From: Syntrophomonadaceae bacterium
GTDB taxonomy: Bacteria; Bacillota; Syntrophomonadia; Syntrophomonadales; DTU052
DNA: 55,895 nucleotides
Assembly (NCBI GenBank): GCA_012728655.1
Contig: JAAYEQ010000029.1
Span: 1 to 55,895 of the forward strand
Direction: 5' to 3'
Position numbers and translations under genes: made by a program. Each line of letters starts with the position of its first letter. Position 1 is the first letter of the stretch. The notes beneath the pieces were generated by a model. The model made no database searches. It worked only from the letters and a program-made list of their open reading frames with translations, and was not told the origin of the DNA. Shown here in pieces: positions 1 through 8,438 of this stretch.

Positions 1-1
1 G

Positions 2-103
2 ATTATGAAAAGCAAATATATTGACAAGGTGCGAATTAAGTTTCGGGGAAGCCGAGACCTCCGGGTGCTATACCTAAAGAACCATGCAGAACTGAGCGAA
101 TAG
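2..103 (+). other. Short open frame at the left window edge, origin unknown
   Basis: One frame is open from base 2 and ends at TAG 101-103. It reads a basic stretch ending in DLRVLYLKNHAELSE. It may be the C-terminal end of a gene that starts outside the window, or a chance frame with ATG at 5. I do not recognise the family. It lies next to the truncated comM remnant, so the tail of a mobile-element or rearranged gene is possible, but nothing in the sequence proves this. Confidence 0.2.
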
Positions 104-146
104 CATAAAACCGTTTATGCTTAAAACCGTTTATAATATTAAGATA
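103..146. repeat. Small AT-rich palindromes at the comM break
   Basis: A 7-bp perfect inverted repeat (GCATAAA, loop ACCG, TTTATGC) occupies 103-120. A second copy of its core (TAAAACCGTTTA) follows at 122-133. Then a third palindrome (TAATAT, loop TAAG, ATATTA) lies at about 131-146, inside the last codons of the comM remnant. The cluster sits where comM homology stops, so it may mark a recombination or insertion junction or act as a terminator. Confidence 0.45.
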
Positions 147-793
147 TTATGTCCTCCGGCCACCGCCACCTCGATGGCGCGCTTGGCGGAGGCCTGGCCC
201 TTGATGTCCGAGAAATCCTCCTGGTAAGCACCCGGCAAAACGCTCACATTCGCCACTTCCGTTTTCAGCAAATCCAGTTCACCATCCAGGAAGGAAACCA
301 CGTCTTTCAGAGACTGAGCCATCAGCGAAGGATAATCAACCAAGGAAGCTTCCGCCTGGTTGGCTGCGGGAATGATGGCTTTCGCCCGGGGAAAATTCCG
401 GCTCAGGGCCATTATCATCGGCAGAACACCGGGAACGCCCTTAATGGTTCCTTCCAGCGACAGTTCGCCGATCCAGAAGAGCTCACCCGGAAGAGCCGAT
501 ACCTGCCTGCTGGCGAGCAGGATTCCCAGAGCTATAGGAAGGTCCAGGTGACTTCCCTCCTTGCGCAGGTCGGCCGGGGCCAGGTTGACGGTTATGCGTT
601 GCAGGGGGAATTCGAAACCGGAGTTTTTTATCGCCGACCTTACCCTCTCCTTTGCCTCCCGGATGGAGGCCGAGGGAAGCCCCACCAGTTCGAAACAGGG
701 GAGACCGTTTTGCACGTCGACCTCGACCTGCACCGGAACGGCTTCAATCCCGTTTAGAGTAAGGCTGTGAACCAAAGCAAACACCCGAATCAC
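131..793 (-). pseudogene. comM: comM/yifB remnant, Mg-chelatase-type ATPase, N-terminal part only
   Basis: The frame encodes 220 residues matching the N-terminal half of YifB/ComM proteins (normally about 500 residues). It has the ribosomal-S5/Lon-like fold signature with GLPCFELVGLPSASIREAKERV near the start and VNLAPADLRKEGSHLDLPIA in the middle. It stops at GGHNILIL, where intact homologues continue into the Walker A loop (GGHNILLIGPPGSGKT), so the whole AAA+ ATPase and C-terminal domains are missing. ComM acts in branch migration during natural transformation. In many Bacillota it lies just upstream of dprA on the same strand. Here it points away from dprA, so the region has been inverted as well as truncated. 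The residual frame is clean, which suggests a recent event. Function is very likely lost. Confidence 0.85.
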
Positions 794-952
794 CGATCCT
801 TATAGAAAAAGGAATAAAAGGGCGAAAATTCCAAAGGGTGTATGGATTTTTGATTCGGGCAAAGGGCATAAAAATCCTGCAACTAAAGTTAGAAACAGAA
901 AAGCAAGCGGGAATCGATGGGATGATTTGTCGTTAACGGGAGGAGCCCTAAC

Positions 953-1317
953 TTACTGGTTTGGGTATTCTTGATGATTTGCACCGGGTACTTCTTTCTT
1001 GCCCAGGCCGCAGGCAATCGAGGTTGAAACGATGTAAACTGCCAGCCCCAAAAAAAAAACAAAACACCTCGATTGGATTCAGTTATTAATCCTACCGATG
1101 CAGGAATTCCGATTATCATTACCTGCACAAGTAGAATTTCCCCAAACTTCGGCCATCGCATAAACCAAGCGTCCTGAGCTTTCCTCTGGCGCGTTATATT
1201 CCACCATGCGGCTATAAGGGGCAATGAGATGATGGCCAATCCCCTTAAATTTAAGCGTTTAGTGAGCAGCACCGTTGCAAACAGGACTCCGCACAAGATG
1301 ACCCAAAACATTGGCAT
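953..1317 (-). pseudogene. Small multi-pass membrane protein gene with a frameshift at a 10-T run
   Basis: The start ATG at 1317 follows a GGAAGG Shine-Dalgarno. The first frame gives hydrophobic segments FWVILCGVLFATVLL, LRGLAIISLPLIAAWW and EILLVQVMIIGIPASVGLI, then reaches a run of ten T (coding strand; 1059-1050). Beyond it the original frame becomes low-complexity nonsense. A +1 shift instead continues as LGLAVYIVSTSIACGLGKKE and stops at TAA 955-953. That restores a fourth membrane segment and gives about 121 residues. I do not recognise the family. The gene is either mutated, subject to transcriptional slippage at the homopolymer, or affected by a sequencing error. It is divergent from the gene at 1468. 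Confidence 0.6.
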
Positions 1318-1467
1318 CCAATTAATTCCTTCCGTTGAAATACTACCATAAATTATATAGACTTGGTCAGCAAAGGTTTATTGGTTTCCGGCTGGCTGAA
1401 GATTTTGGCTCCGGTTGTTCTGAAAGGGAAGCTTGCAGCATAATCCTGCCCTGAAAAGGGTGAGGGT

Positions 1468-2247
1468 ATGGATTTTGTCAAAAAGGCAACAATTGGAGCC
1501 ATAATTTTAGTTATCATGTTGGCGGTGGTGAGGCTGCCGTTTTATTATCCGGGGAAGATACAGGATGAAGCGGTTTTGGTGAAGCCCTCTTATGTGCAGT
1601 TTCCATGCCGGTTGACCGCCGGCGAGAAAAGGGCTTTAAGCAGGAGTTGGTATTGGGCTCGCCGCTTGCCGGTTGCTGTTCCCGTAACCGAGCCGGATTA
1701 CATACTGAGAACCGGGGACAAATCAATTCGCATCTGGAGAGCTGCTAGGGTGGCCTGCGATGAAAAAGAGGTGGTATTTAATCTGCCCGCCGGTTCATGT
1801 GTGTTGCTCGATGACATAATTATCAGGCTGGAGACAATGCTGGCGGATCGCTTTGGGGAGTTGATGCCCTGGGATGAGGTGAAGATGTATTTTCCCATGT
1901 ACTGCCGGGCGGAAATCGTAGATCTGGAAACGGGCAAGAGCTTCCGGGTGCAACGAAGGGGCGGCCGGTATCATGCCGACTGCCAGCCGTTAACCCGGGA
2001 TGATACCCGGGTGATGAAAGAGATTTACGGAGAATGGTCCTGGGAGCGGCGAGCGATAATCGTGGTGGTCGGCGGACGGAGGATCGCGGCCTCTATGGCG
2101 GGGATGCCCCACGGAGCCGGATTGATTAAGGATAATGATTTTCCCGGCCATTTCTGTGTTCATTTTTGGGGCAGCAAAGTTCACGCCACCGGCAGGGTTG
2201 ACCCGGAGCACCAGCGGCGGGTGTTGGAGGCAGCCGGAAAGAATTGA
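1468..2247 (+). CDS. Membrane-anchored extracytoplasmic protein with conserved His/Cys motif, function unknown
   Basis: This 259-residue protein starts with a short basic stretch and one hydrophobic segment (about residues 7-24, ATIGAIILVIMLAVV), so it is probably anchored with its bulk outside. The C-terminal third carries a dense conserved block: FRVQRRGG, HADCQPLT, DTRVMKEIYG, WSWERRAIIV, AASMAGMPHGAG and PGHFCVHFWGSKVHATGRVD. I recall this block from Bacillota proteins often named peptidoglycan-binding or hypothetical, where it may be joined to cell-wall binding modules. Here there is no such module. The clustered His, Asp and Cys residues look like an active or metal site, but no reaction can be assigned. 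The start ATG has GGGTGAGGG upstream. It stands alone before dprA. Confidence 0.75.
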   Translation: MDFVKKATIGAIILVIMLAVVRLPFYYPGKIQDEAVLVKPSYVQFPCRLTAGEKRALSRSWYWARRLPVAVPVTEPDYILRTGDKSIRIWRAARVACDEKEVVFNLPAGSCVLLDDIIIRLETMLADRFGELMPWDEVKMYFPMYCRAEIVDLETGKSFRVQRRGGRYHADCQPLTRDDTRVMKEIYGEWSWERRAIIVVVGGRRIAASMAGMPHGAGLIKDNDFPGHFCVHFWGSKVHATGRVDPEHQRRVLEAAGKN

Positions 2248-2286
2248 CTATTACCTATATGGTGAGTAAACTTGGATTAAGTTGCG

Positions 2287-2307
2287 CGACAGCGGGGGAT
2301 GCTGTCG
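2287..2307. other. Perfect 7-bp stem-loop upstream of dprA
   Basis: CGACAGC and GCTGTCG flank the loop GGGGGAT, 13 bases before the chosen dprA ATG. No T-run follows, so it is not a typical terminator. It could affect dprA translation, as the SD-like GGGGAT lies just downstream at about 2312-2317. Confidence 0.5.
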
Positions 2308-2320
2308 GGATGGGGATAAG

Positions 2321-3394
2321 ATGTGCAGTGAGAAGGCCTGTCTTCTGTGTATTCTGAAGGTGCGTGGCCTGGGGCCGCAGAACCTGGCAAAGCTTAAAAG
2401 CAAGCTGGGTACCTATCGTGAGATCTGGGAGGCACCTTATGCACAGATAGAAAAGATCGTCGGCAGCAACTTGGCCCAGGGGCTGATTCAGGTTCGCAGT
2501 ACCTGTGATCCCGAAGCGGAACTGGGCAGGTGTATTGCTCTGGGCATTCAAGTTATGGCGGAGTTTGAGGATGAATATCCCCGGGCTTTGCGGGAGATAC
2601 ACGACCCGCCGCCGCTGCTGTTCTACCGCGGTAATTTAGGGGCTTTGGAAGGATTGGGTGTGGCTGTCGTTGGTTCTCGAAAGGCGACCCCTTATGGCAA
2701 AATGGTGGCCAGGAAGCTGGGGCGGGAACTTGCGCAGGCCGGAATGGTTGTAGTCAGCGGTATGGCCCGCGGGGTGGACTCGGAAGCCCATCGTGGGTGT
2801 TTGGAAGCCGGGGGTATGACCATTGGTATCCTGGGCAATGGGATCGATGTTGTATACCCGCGCGAAAATGGTATGCTGTATAACGAGGTCGAGAACAAGG
2901 GCTTGCTGTTGTCCGAATACCCACCCGGGACCAAGCCGGAACCCGGGAACTTTCCGATTCGTAACCGGCTGATTTCAGCATTGTCACGAGGCGTGGTCGT
3001 GGTTGAGGCCCGTGAAAAAAGCGGGGCCATGATAACGGTGGGGTTTGCCCTGGAACAGGGTAAAGACGTGTTTGCCGTTCCGGGTCCCATTTCGAGCCCG
3101 AACAGCATCGGACCGCACAGGCTTTTGCGGGAAGGTGCTTGCCTGGTAACCGGGGTGGAGGATATACTGCAGGAATGGGGGATTGAACGGCGAACTGTAT
3201 CCGATGTCAGTTCTCCCGACCAGGAACTAAAGGAATATCCAGTGTTCAAATACATAGGATATGAACCGATCCACCTGGATCGCATTCTGGAGATGTCCAG
3301 ACTGACTCCCGGGGAAACTGCATCGCAGTTGCTCAGTTTGGAGATGGCGGGTAAAATTAAATCTCTTCCCGGGAATATATATGTTAGACTGTGA
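2321..3394 (+). CDS. dprA: DNA-processing protein DprA (Smf family)
   Basis: DprA binds incoming single-stranded DNA and loads RecA during natural transformation; it acts in the cytoplasm. The 357-residue protein has an N-terminal SAM/HhH-like region (LKVRGLGPQNLAKLKSKLG), then the Rossmann-like DprA core with VAVVGSRKATPYGK, VVSGMARGVDSEAH and ILGNGIDVVYPREN. It continues with FPIRNRLISALSRGVVVVEA, GAMITVGFALEQGK and FAVPGPISSPNSIGPHRL, and ends in a winged-helix-like DprA_WH tail. ATG 2321 is preferred over an in-frame TTG at 2282 because GGGGAT lies just upstream and the homologous N-terminus begins there. topA follows after 30 bases. Since the nearby comM is truncated, competence in this strain may be altered, although dprA itself looks intact. 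Confidence 0.95.
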   Translation: MCSEKACLLCILKVRGLGPQNLAKLKSKLGTYREIWEAPYAQIEKIVGSNLAQGLIQVRSTCDPEAELGRCIALGIQVMAEFEDEYPRALREIHDPPPLLFYRGNLGALEGLGVAVVGSRKATPYGKMVARKLGRELAQAGMVVVSGMARGVDSEAHRGCLEAGGMTIGILGNGIDVVYPRENGMLYNEVENKGLLLSEYPPGTKPEPGNFPIRNRLISALSRGVVVVEAREKSGAMITVGFALEQGKDVFAVPGPISSPNSIGPHRLLREGACLVTGVEDILQEWGIERRTVSDVSSPDQELKEYPVFKYIGYEPIHLDRILEMSRLTPGETASQLLSLEMAGKIKSLPGNIYVRL

Positions 3395-3424
3395 TTGTTT
3401 ACTGCTTGCTTTGAGGGTGATGAT

Positions 3425-5458
3425 TTGGCAAAAAAAACGCTTGTAATCGTGGAATCAGCAGCCAAGGCCAGGACAATTGGTAAGTTTTTGGGGCAGAATT
3501 ATAAGGTCAAGGCATCGGTTGGACATGTGCGGGACCTGCCCAAGAGCAAGATGGGGGTGGATATCGAAAACGGTTTCCAACCCAAGTATATTACTATTCG
3601 CGGCAAGGGAGCATTGATAAAAGAACTCAGGGAGGAATCGGAAAAGGCTGACCGGGTGCTGCTGGCTACCGACCCCGACCGTGAAGGGGAAGCCATTGCC
3701 TGGCATCTGAGTCAGGTGATCAATCTTCCGGAGGACGCCAAATGCCGGATTGAGTTTAATGAGATAACCAAAGAAGCCGTAAAGAAAGCGGTTAAAGCCC
3801 CGCGCGGCATTGATTTCAACCGGGTAAACGCCCAACAGGCCCGGCGGATTCTGGACCGGCTGGTCGGTTACTCCTTAAGTCCTCTGCTGTGGGCGAAAGT
3901 CAGGAAGGGCTTGAGTGCCGGCAGGGTGCAATCAGTGGCAGTACGTTTGATCTGTGAGCGGGAGAAGGAGATCCAGGAGTTCAAACCTGAAGAGTACTGG
4001 ACCATTGAATGTATCCTCCGCACCGAAAACGGGATGACGTTTTCGGCCAAGCTGCATAATGTGGACGGCAAAAAGCCGGTTATTGCCAATGAAGCGGCGG
4101 CACGGAGCCTGGAGGCCCGGATAATGCAGGCGGAGTTTTCGGTGGGCAAGATCGAACAAAAGGAACGCCGTCGCAATGCGCTGCCGCCGTTTACCACCAG
4201 CACCCTGCAGCAGGAAGCCGCCAAGAGGTTGGGTTTCACGCCGAGCCGGACCATGAGGGTTGCCCAGGAATTATATGAAGGCATCAGTATCGGCGCCGAG
4301 GGAAGCGTCGGACTGGTTACGTATATCAGGACTGATTCGGTGCGGGTTTCAAGCGAGGCTCAGGCCGAGGCTCGCAACTATATAATTGAAACCTTCAAAC
4401 CGGACTATTATCCCAGCAAGCCCAATGTATACAAGTCTCGAAAAACCGCTCAAGACGCGCACGAAGCCATACGCCCAACATCGGTTTACCGCCGGCCGGA
4501 AGCCCTGAAGGCCTTCCTGTCGCGCGATCAGCTAAGGTTATACCGGTTGATATGGTCGCGATTTGTGGCCAGCCAGATGGCCGCGGCCGTATACGATACG
4601 GTTACGGTGGATATCCATGGGGATAACCTGGTCCTGCGGGCGAATTCCTCGCAGTTGAAGTTCCCGGGTCACCTGGCGGTGTATGAGGAAAAAGAAGATG
4701 ATAACGAAGCGGTGGAGTCCACCGGCAAGATACCGGAATTGCAGATAGGCCAGAAGGTGGGGGTGGAAAAGGTTAACCCCGAGCAGCATTTTACTCAGCC
4801 GCCCCCGCGGTATACGGAGGCCAGCCTGGTCAAATTGCTGGAGGAGAAAAACATAGGTCGACCCAGCACCTATGCCCCCATCATCGAAACCATCATCAAG
4901 CGCGGTTATGTGGAGCGCAAGCAGAAGCAGCTCTATCCGACTGAGCTGGGAACAATTGTGGTTGATCTGTTAATACAGTATTTCCCGGAGATAATGGAAG
5001 TTGAGTTCACCGCGGAGATGGAGGAGAACCTGGACCAGATCGAAGAAGGTGAACGGTCCTGGGATCAGACGGTACGGGAATTCTACCATCCCTTTGCTGC
5101 CCGCCTGGAGCGGGCTCGCGAGGAGATGGAAAAGGTCAATATCCCGGATGAGCCTGCAGGAAAGGAATGTCCACAGTGCGGGAGACCCATGCTGATTAAG
5201 ATGGGCAAGTTTGGAAAGTTCGTTGCCTGTTCCGGTTTTCCCGAGTGCCGTTACACCGAATCCATCAACGAAGTTGTCGATGCCAAGTGTCCTCAATGCG
5301 GGGGGGATATCGTGGCATTGAGAACCAAGAAGGGTCGCCGGTTCTATGGTTGCAACAACTATCCGGAGTGTGATTTTAAATCTTGGAACAAGCCTGGCGA
5401 AGCCTCCAAATCCAAGGACAACCGGATAGAGGTGCATCCCGGTGAGAGCGTGAGCTGA
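3425..5458 (+). CDS. topA: DNA topoisomerase I (type IA)
   Basis: TopA relaxes negative supercoils by a transient 5'-phosphotyrosyl break. The 677-residue protein begins at TTG 3425 with GAGGGTGATGAT upstream; the family N-terminus AKKTLVIVESAAKARTIGKF follows directly. The TOPRIM domain shows the Glu in VIVESAAKA and the DPDREGEA triad. The active-site tyrosine is Y300 in GLVTYIRTDSVRVS. RPSTYAPIIETI marks the central domain. The C-terminus carries two C4 zinc ribbons (CPQCGRPM with CSGFPEC, and CPQCGGDI with CNNYPEC). Length fits the Bacillota family (about 690). The dprA-topA-trmFO order is standard for this phylum. Confidence 0.97.
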   Translation: MAKKTLVIVESAAKARTIGKFLGQNYKVKASVGHVRDLPKSKMGVDIENGFQPKYITIRGKGALIKELREESEKADRVLLATDPDREGEAIAWHLSQVINLPEDAKCRIEFNEITKEAVKKAVKAPRGIDFNRVNAQQARRILDRLVGYSLSPLLWAKVRKGLSAGRVQSVAVRLICEREKEIQEFKPEEYWTIECILRTENGMTFSAKLHNVDGKKPVIANEAAARSLEARIMQAEFSVGKIEQKERRRNALPPFTTSTLQQEAAKRLGFTPSRTMRVAQELYEGISIGAEGSVGLVTYIRTDSVRVSSEAQAEARNYIIETFKPDYYPSKPNVYKSRKTAQDAHEAIRPTSVYRRPEALKAFLSRDQLRLYRLIWSRFVASQMAAAVYDTVTVDIHGDNLVLRANSSQLKFPGHLAVYEEKEDDNEAVESTGKIPELQIGQKVGVEKVNPEQHFTQPPPRYTEASLVKLLEEKNIGRPSTYAPIIETIIKRGYVERKQKQLYPTELGTIVVDLLIQYFPEIMEVEFTAEMEENLDQIEEGERSWDQTVREFYHPFAARLERAREEMEKVNIPDEPAGKECPQCGRPMLIKMGKFGKFVACSGFPECRYTESINEVVDAKCPQCGGDIVALRTKKGRRFYGCNNYPECDFKSWNKPGEASKSKDNRIEVHPGESVS

Positions 5459-5462
5459 TACC

Positions 5463-5495
5463 GCAGGGCTGGCGAGTAAAGCCTCCTGCAGTTTT
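5463..5495 (+). terminator. Possible weak terminator after topA
   Basis: GCAG GGCT pairs with AGCC (TC bulge) CTGC around a 9-base loop, followed by AGTTTT. This gives an 8-bp stem with a bulge and only four T, so termination would be partial. Confidence 0.4.
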
Positions 5496-5532
5496 GACGA
5501 TACCGATATCAGAGGCGGCAGCAGATCAGGCA

Positions 5533-5546
5533 GTATGTACTATAAT
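5533..5546 (+). promoter_or_regulatory. Candidate -10 element for trmFO
   Basis: A perfect TATAAT (5541-5546) lies within GTATGTACTATAAT, 50 bases before the trmFO start. No good -35 hexamer is visible at 16-18 bases. A near-identical GTATGTTACTATAAA precedes xerC at 6933-6947, which supports a shared promoter style. Confidence 0.35.
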
Positions 5547-5596
5547 GAAGAAGTATAGAAAACTCACAGCATTTGCCGCTTGATTGCAGGTGAGAT

Positions 5597-6913
5597 ATGA
5601 GGTCCGATAGAGTTGTGGTGATTGGCGGCGGTCTGGCCGGATGCGAAGCTGCTTTTCGGCTGGCCAACATGAATGTGCCGGTTGAACTGGTAGAGATGCG
5701 TCCCGCCAAGACGACAGCCGCACATAAAACCGGTTACCTGGGCGAATTGGTTTGCAGCAACAGCCTGAAATCAGAAGATATCAACACCGCCCAGGGAGTT
5801 CTAAAGCGAGAGATGCGAAAGCTGAATTCGCTGATTCTTATGGCGGCCGATCGTTGCCGGGTGCCGGCCGGTTCAGCCCTCGCGGTTGATCGCGATCTCT
5901 TGGGCAGGACGGTAACAGAAATCATAACCGGCCACCCGCTCATTCAGGTAACGATAAAGGAGATGAAGGACCTCCCCGAGTCCGGAATAACTGTGGTTGC
6001 CAGTGGACCACTCACCTCGGATGCCCTCTCAGCTTCGATTGCCAGGCTGACCGGTGAAGAACACCTTTATTTTTTTGATGCGGTGGCGCCGATAATTGCG
6101 GTTGACAGCATTGACATGAACAAGGTGTATGCGGGTTCACGCTATGGCAAAGGCGAAGACGACTATCTAAACTGCCCGCTGAATCAGGAAGAATACGATA
6201 TATTCTATGATGCCTTGCTCAAAGCCGATTCGATACCCATTGAAGGTGTCGACGAGGGTCTTTATTTCAGTGCCTGCGTTCCCATCGAAGTAATGGCCCG
6301 TAAAGGAAAGGACACCCTGCGTTTTGGTCCCATGAGGCCGGTTGGGCTCCCGCATCCGGAAACGGGACAAGTACCGTATGCGGTGGTCCAGTTGCGGAAG
6401 GAAAACCGCGAGGGAACAATGGTTAGCATGGTTGGTTTTCAGACCCGCATGAGGTGGGGGGAGCAGGAGCGGGTATTACGGCTGATTCCGGGACTCGAAA
6501 AGGCGGAATTCCTGCGGTTGGGAGCCATGCACCGCAATACATATATCAACAGCCCCAAAGTTTTGACTGAGACCCTGCAGCTCAGGGGCAACCCCGACCT
6601 GTTTTTTGCCGGTCAGATTACCGGGGTGGAGGGATATATGGAATCTGCTGCTACCGGCATCGTAGCCGGGATTAACGCCGCCCGCCGCTACCTGGGCCTT
6701 GAACCGGTGGTATTGCCCCGGGAGACCATGATCGGCAGCCTGTGCCGGTACATCAGCGACCCGGAAAATCGTAATTTTCAACCTATGAATGCCAATTTCG
6801 GAATCCTGCCGCCCCTCGAAAAACGGATTAAGAACAAAAAGCTTAGGAACCAGGTTCTGGGGGAGAGGTCCTGGCAGAAGATTAACGAATTTTCAGAAGA
6901 ATTCGCAAAATGA
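5597..6913 (+). CDS. trmFO: Methylenetetrahydrofolate-tRNA-(uracil-5)-methyltransferase TrmFO
   Basis: TrmFO uses FAD and 5,10-methylene-THF to make m5U54 in the tRNA T-loop, the Gram-positive alternative to SAM-dependent TrmA. The 438-residue protein starts at ATG 5597 after CAGGTGAG. The FAD-binding Rossmann motif VVVIGGGLAGCEAAFRLAN is at the N-terminus, followed by VEMRPAKTTAAHKT and LVCSNSLKSE. Further family blocks are GPMRPVGLPHPETG, VVQLRKEN, GFQTRMRWGEQERV and the second nucleotide-contact segment FFAGQITGVEGYMESAATG. Length matches the family (about 435-440). It lies between topA and xerC, as in B. subtilis. Confidence 0.97.
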   Translation: MRSDRVVVIGGGLAGCEAAFRLANMNVPVELVEMRPAKTTAAHKTGYLGELVCSNSLKSEDINTAQGVLKREMRKLNSLILMAADRCRVPAGSALAVDRDLLGRTVTEIITGHPLIQVTIKEMKDLPESGITVVASGPLTSDALSASIARLTGEEHLYFFDAVAPIIAVDSIDMNKVYAGSRYGKGEDDYLNCPLNQEEYDIFYDALLKADSIPIEGVDEGLYFSACVPIEVMARKGKDTLRFGPMRPVGLPHPETGQVPYAVVQLRKENREGTMVSMVGFQTRMRWGEQERVLRLIPGLEKAEFLRLGAMHRNTYINSPKVLTETLQLRGNPDLFFAGQITGVEGYMESAATGIVAGINAARRYLGLEPVVLPRETMIGSLCRYISDPENRNFQPMNANFGILPPLEKRIKNKKLRNQVLGERSWQKINEFSEEFAK

Positions 6914-6978
6914 GTTGTAACCTGCGCAACCGGTATGTTACTATAAACTTTGAGTAGAAGCCTTGGGAGGGAAGAGCC

Positions 6979-7887
6979 GTGTTGTTTCAACACATTGACG
7001 GGTTCCTTAATCACCTGCGAGTTGAAAAAAATGCTTCCGGTATGACAATTGTGAGTTATCGTACCGACTTGAATCAGTTCTTTGAGTTTCTTTCGCGTCT
7101 AAACTCGCTGCCTCCTGAAAAGGTTTCCGTGGAATCATTTAACCATAAATCGGTGCGAGACTACCTTACTCATCTTCAGAATAACGGTATCAGTCGGGAT
7201 ACTATGGCGAGGAAGCTGGCCACTCTTCGTTCCTTCGTCAAGTACCTGTGCCGGGAAGAGGTTTTAAAAGGAAACCCGATCGCAGCGGTTGCCACTCCTA
7301 AACAGGAAAAGAAGTTACCGAGGTTTCTTTACCCTCAGGAGATCCAAACCCTTATTGAAGCGCCGGACACCGGGCGTGTCAGCGGCCTGAGGGATCAGGC
7401 GATTCTGGAGTTGCTCTACGCCACCGGGATTAGAGTGAGCGAATTGGTCGCCTTGAATATAAACGATGTTGATACCAAGAACGGTTTTATTAAGGTTATT
7501 GGAAAGGGCGACAAAGAGAGAATCATTCCCATGGGTAAAAAAGCCTGTTTGGCCATGGACAGGTATCTGCAAGCAAGAGATAAAATAATCAGAAAAAACC
7601 GTAATGCGGAAACGGCAGTTTTTTTAAATAAATTCGGACAACGATTGACCGCCCGCAGTATACGCAATATAATAAACAAGTATGTTCAACAGGTTGCGTT
7701 GAATCAAAAAGTAAGTCCTCATACACTGCGTCATACTTTTGCAACTCATTTATTGGACGGCGGAGCGGACATAAGATCGGTGCAAGAGTTGCTCGGTCAT
7801 GTTAAACTGTCGACCACCCAGATATATACTCATGTGACCAAGGATCGAATAAAAAACGTACACGGCAGAAACCATCCCAGGGGGTAG
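6979..7887 (+). CDS. xerC: Tyrosine recombinase XerC (CodV-type)
   Basis: XerC resolves chromosome dimers at dif with its partner XerD and FtsK. The 302-residue protein starts at GTG 6979 behind GGGAGG. An N-terminal SAM-like core-binding domain (residues about 5-90) precedes the catalytic domain. All catalytic residues are present: R152 (ATGIRVSEL), K176 (GKGDKER), H248 and R251 (HTLRHTFATHLLDGG), H274 (LGHVKLS) and nucleophile Y283 (TTQIYTHV). It stands first in the codV-clpQ-clpY-codY order known from B. subtilis, and hslV begins 3 bases after its stop. Position and synteny favour XerC over XerD, though sequence alone cannot fully separate them. Confidence 0.95.
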   Translation: MLFQHIDGFLNHLRVEKNASGMTIVSYRTDLNQFFEFLSRLNSLPPEKVSVESFNHKSVRDYLTHLQNNGISRDTMARKLATLRSFVKYLCREEVLKGNPIAAVATPKQEKKLPRFLYPQEIQTLIEAPDTGRVSGLRDQAILELLYATGIRVSELVALNINDVDTKNGFIKVIGKGDKERIIPMGKKACLAMDRYLQARDKIIRKNRNAETAVFLNKFGQRLTARSIRNIINKYVQQVALNQKVSPHTLRHTFATHLLDGGADIRSVQELLGHVKLSTTQIYTHVTKDRIKNVHGRNHPRG

Positions 7888-7890
7888 CGC

Positions 7891-8430
7891 TTGGTGTTTC
7901 AAGGAACAACTATCGTAGCCGTCAAAAAAGGCTCAGTGTCGGCAATGGTCGGAGATGGACAGATAACCCTGAACCAGAATACGATCATGAAGCACGGAGC
8001 CAGGAAAATAAGGAGGATCTATCACGATCAGGTCCTGGTGGGCTTTGCGGGTTCAGTTGCCGATGCCGTTACCCTGTTTAACAAGTTTGAAGGCAAGCTG
8101 GAAGAGTTTCGGGGGAATCTCTCCCGGGCGGCGGTTGAAGTGGCACGGGAGTGGAGCGGAGATAAAATACTGCGTCGTCTGGAAGCGCTGCTGGTGGTTA
8201 TGAACAAGGATGAAATGTTTTTGCTCTCCGGCAGCGGCGAGGTTATTGGACCGGATGACAATGTGCTGGCCATCGGTTCGGGAGGGCCTTACGCGCTGGC
8301 GGCGGCCCGTGCATTATTGAAGCATACCGACCTTGATGCGCGTGAAATTGCAGTGGAGGCATTAAAGATTGCAGCCGACATTTGTGTATTTACCAACCAC
8401 AATATTACCGTAGAGGAAATAAGGGCATAG
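7891..8430 (+). CDS. hslV: ATP-dependent protease peptidase subunit HslV (ClpQ)
   Basis: HslV is the proteolytic double-hexamer of the HslVU protease, a bacterial proteasome relative. The 179-residue protein begins at TTG 7891 (GTG 7894 is the alternative) with AGGGGG overlapping the xerC stop. A five-residue propeptide precedes TTIVAVKKG, so T6 should become the N-terminal nucleophile after processing. The other proteasome-fold blocks are [58 protein letters not shown] and [13 protein letters not shown]. It has a B. subtilis CodW-like leader rather than the bare Met-Thr-Thr of E. coli. hslU starts 8 bases after its stop. Confidence 0.96.
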   Translation: MVFQGTTIVAVKKGSVSAMVGDGQITLNQNTIMKHGARKIRRIYHDQVLVGFAGSVADAVTLFNKFEGKLEEFRGNLSRAAVEVAREWSGDKILRRLEALLVVMNKDEMFLLSGSGEVIGPDDNVLAIGSGGPYALAAARALLKHTDLDAREIAVEALKIAADICVFTNHNITVEEIRA

Positions 8431-8438
8431 GAGGCGTT

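Noticed and set aside
149-757. Plus-strand open frame of 202 codons opposite comM
   Set aside because: The minus strand carries a clear ComM N-terminal signature; the plus frame is a mirror of it.
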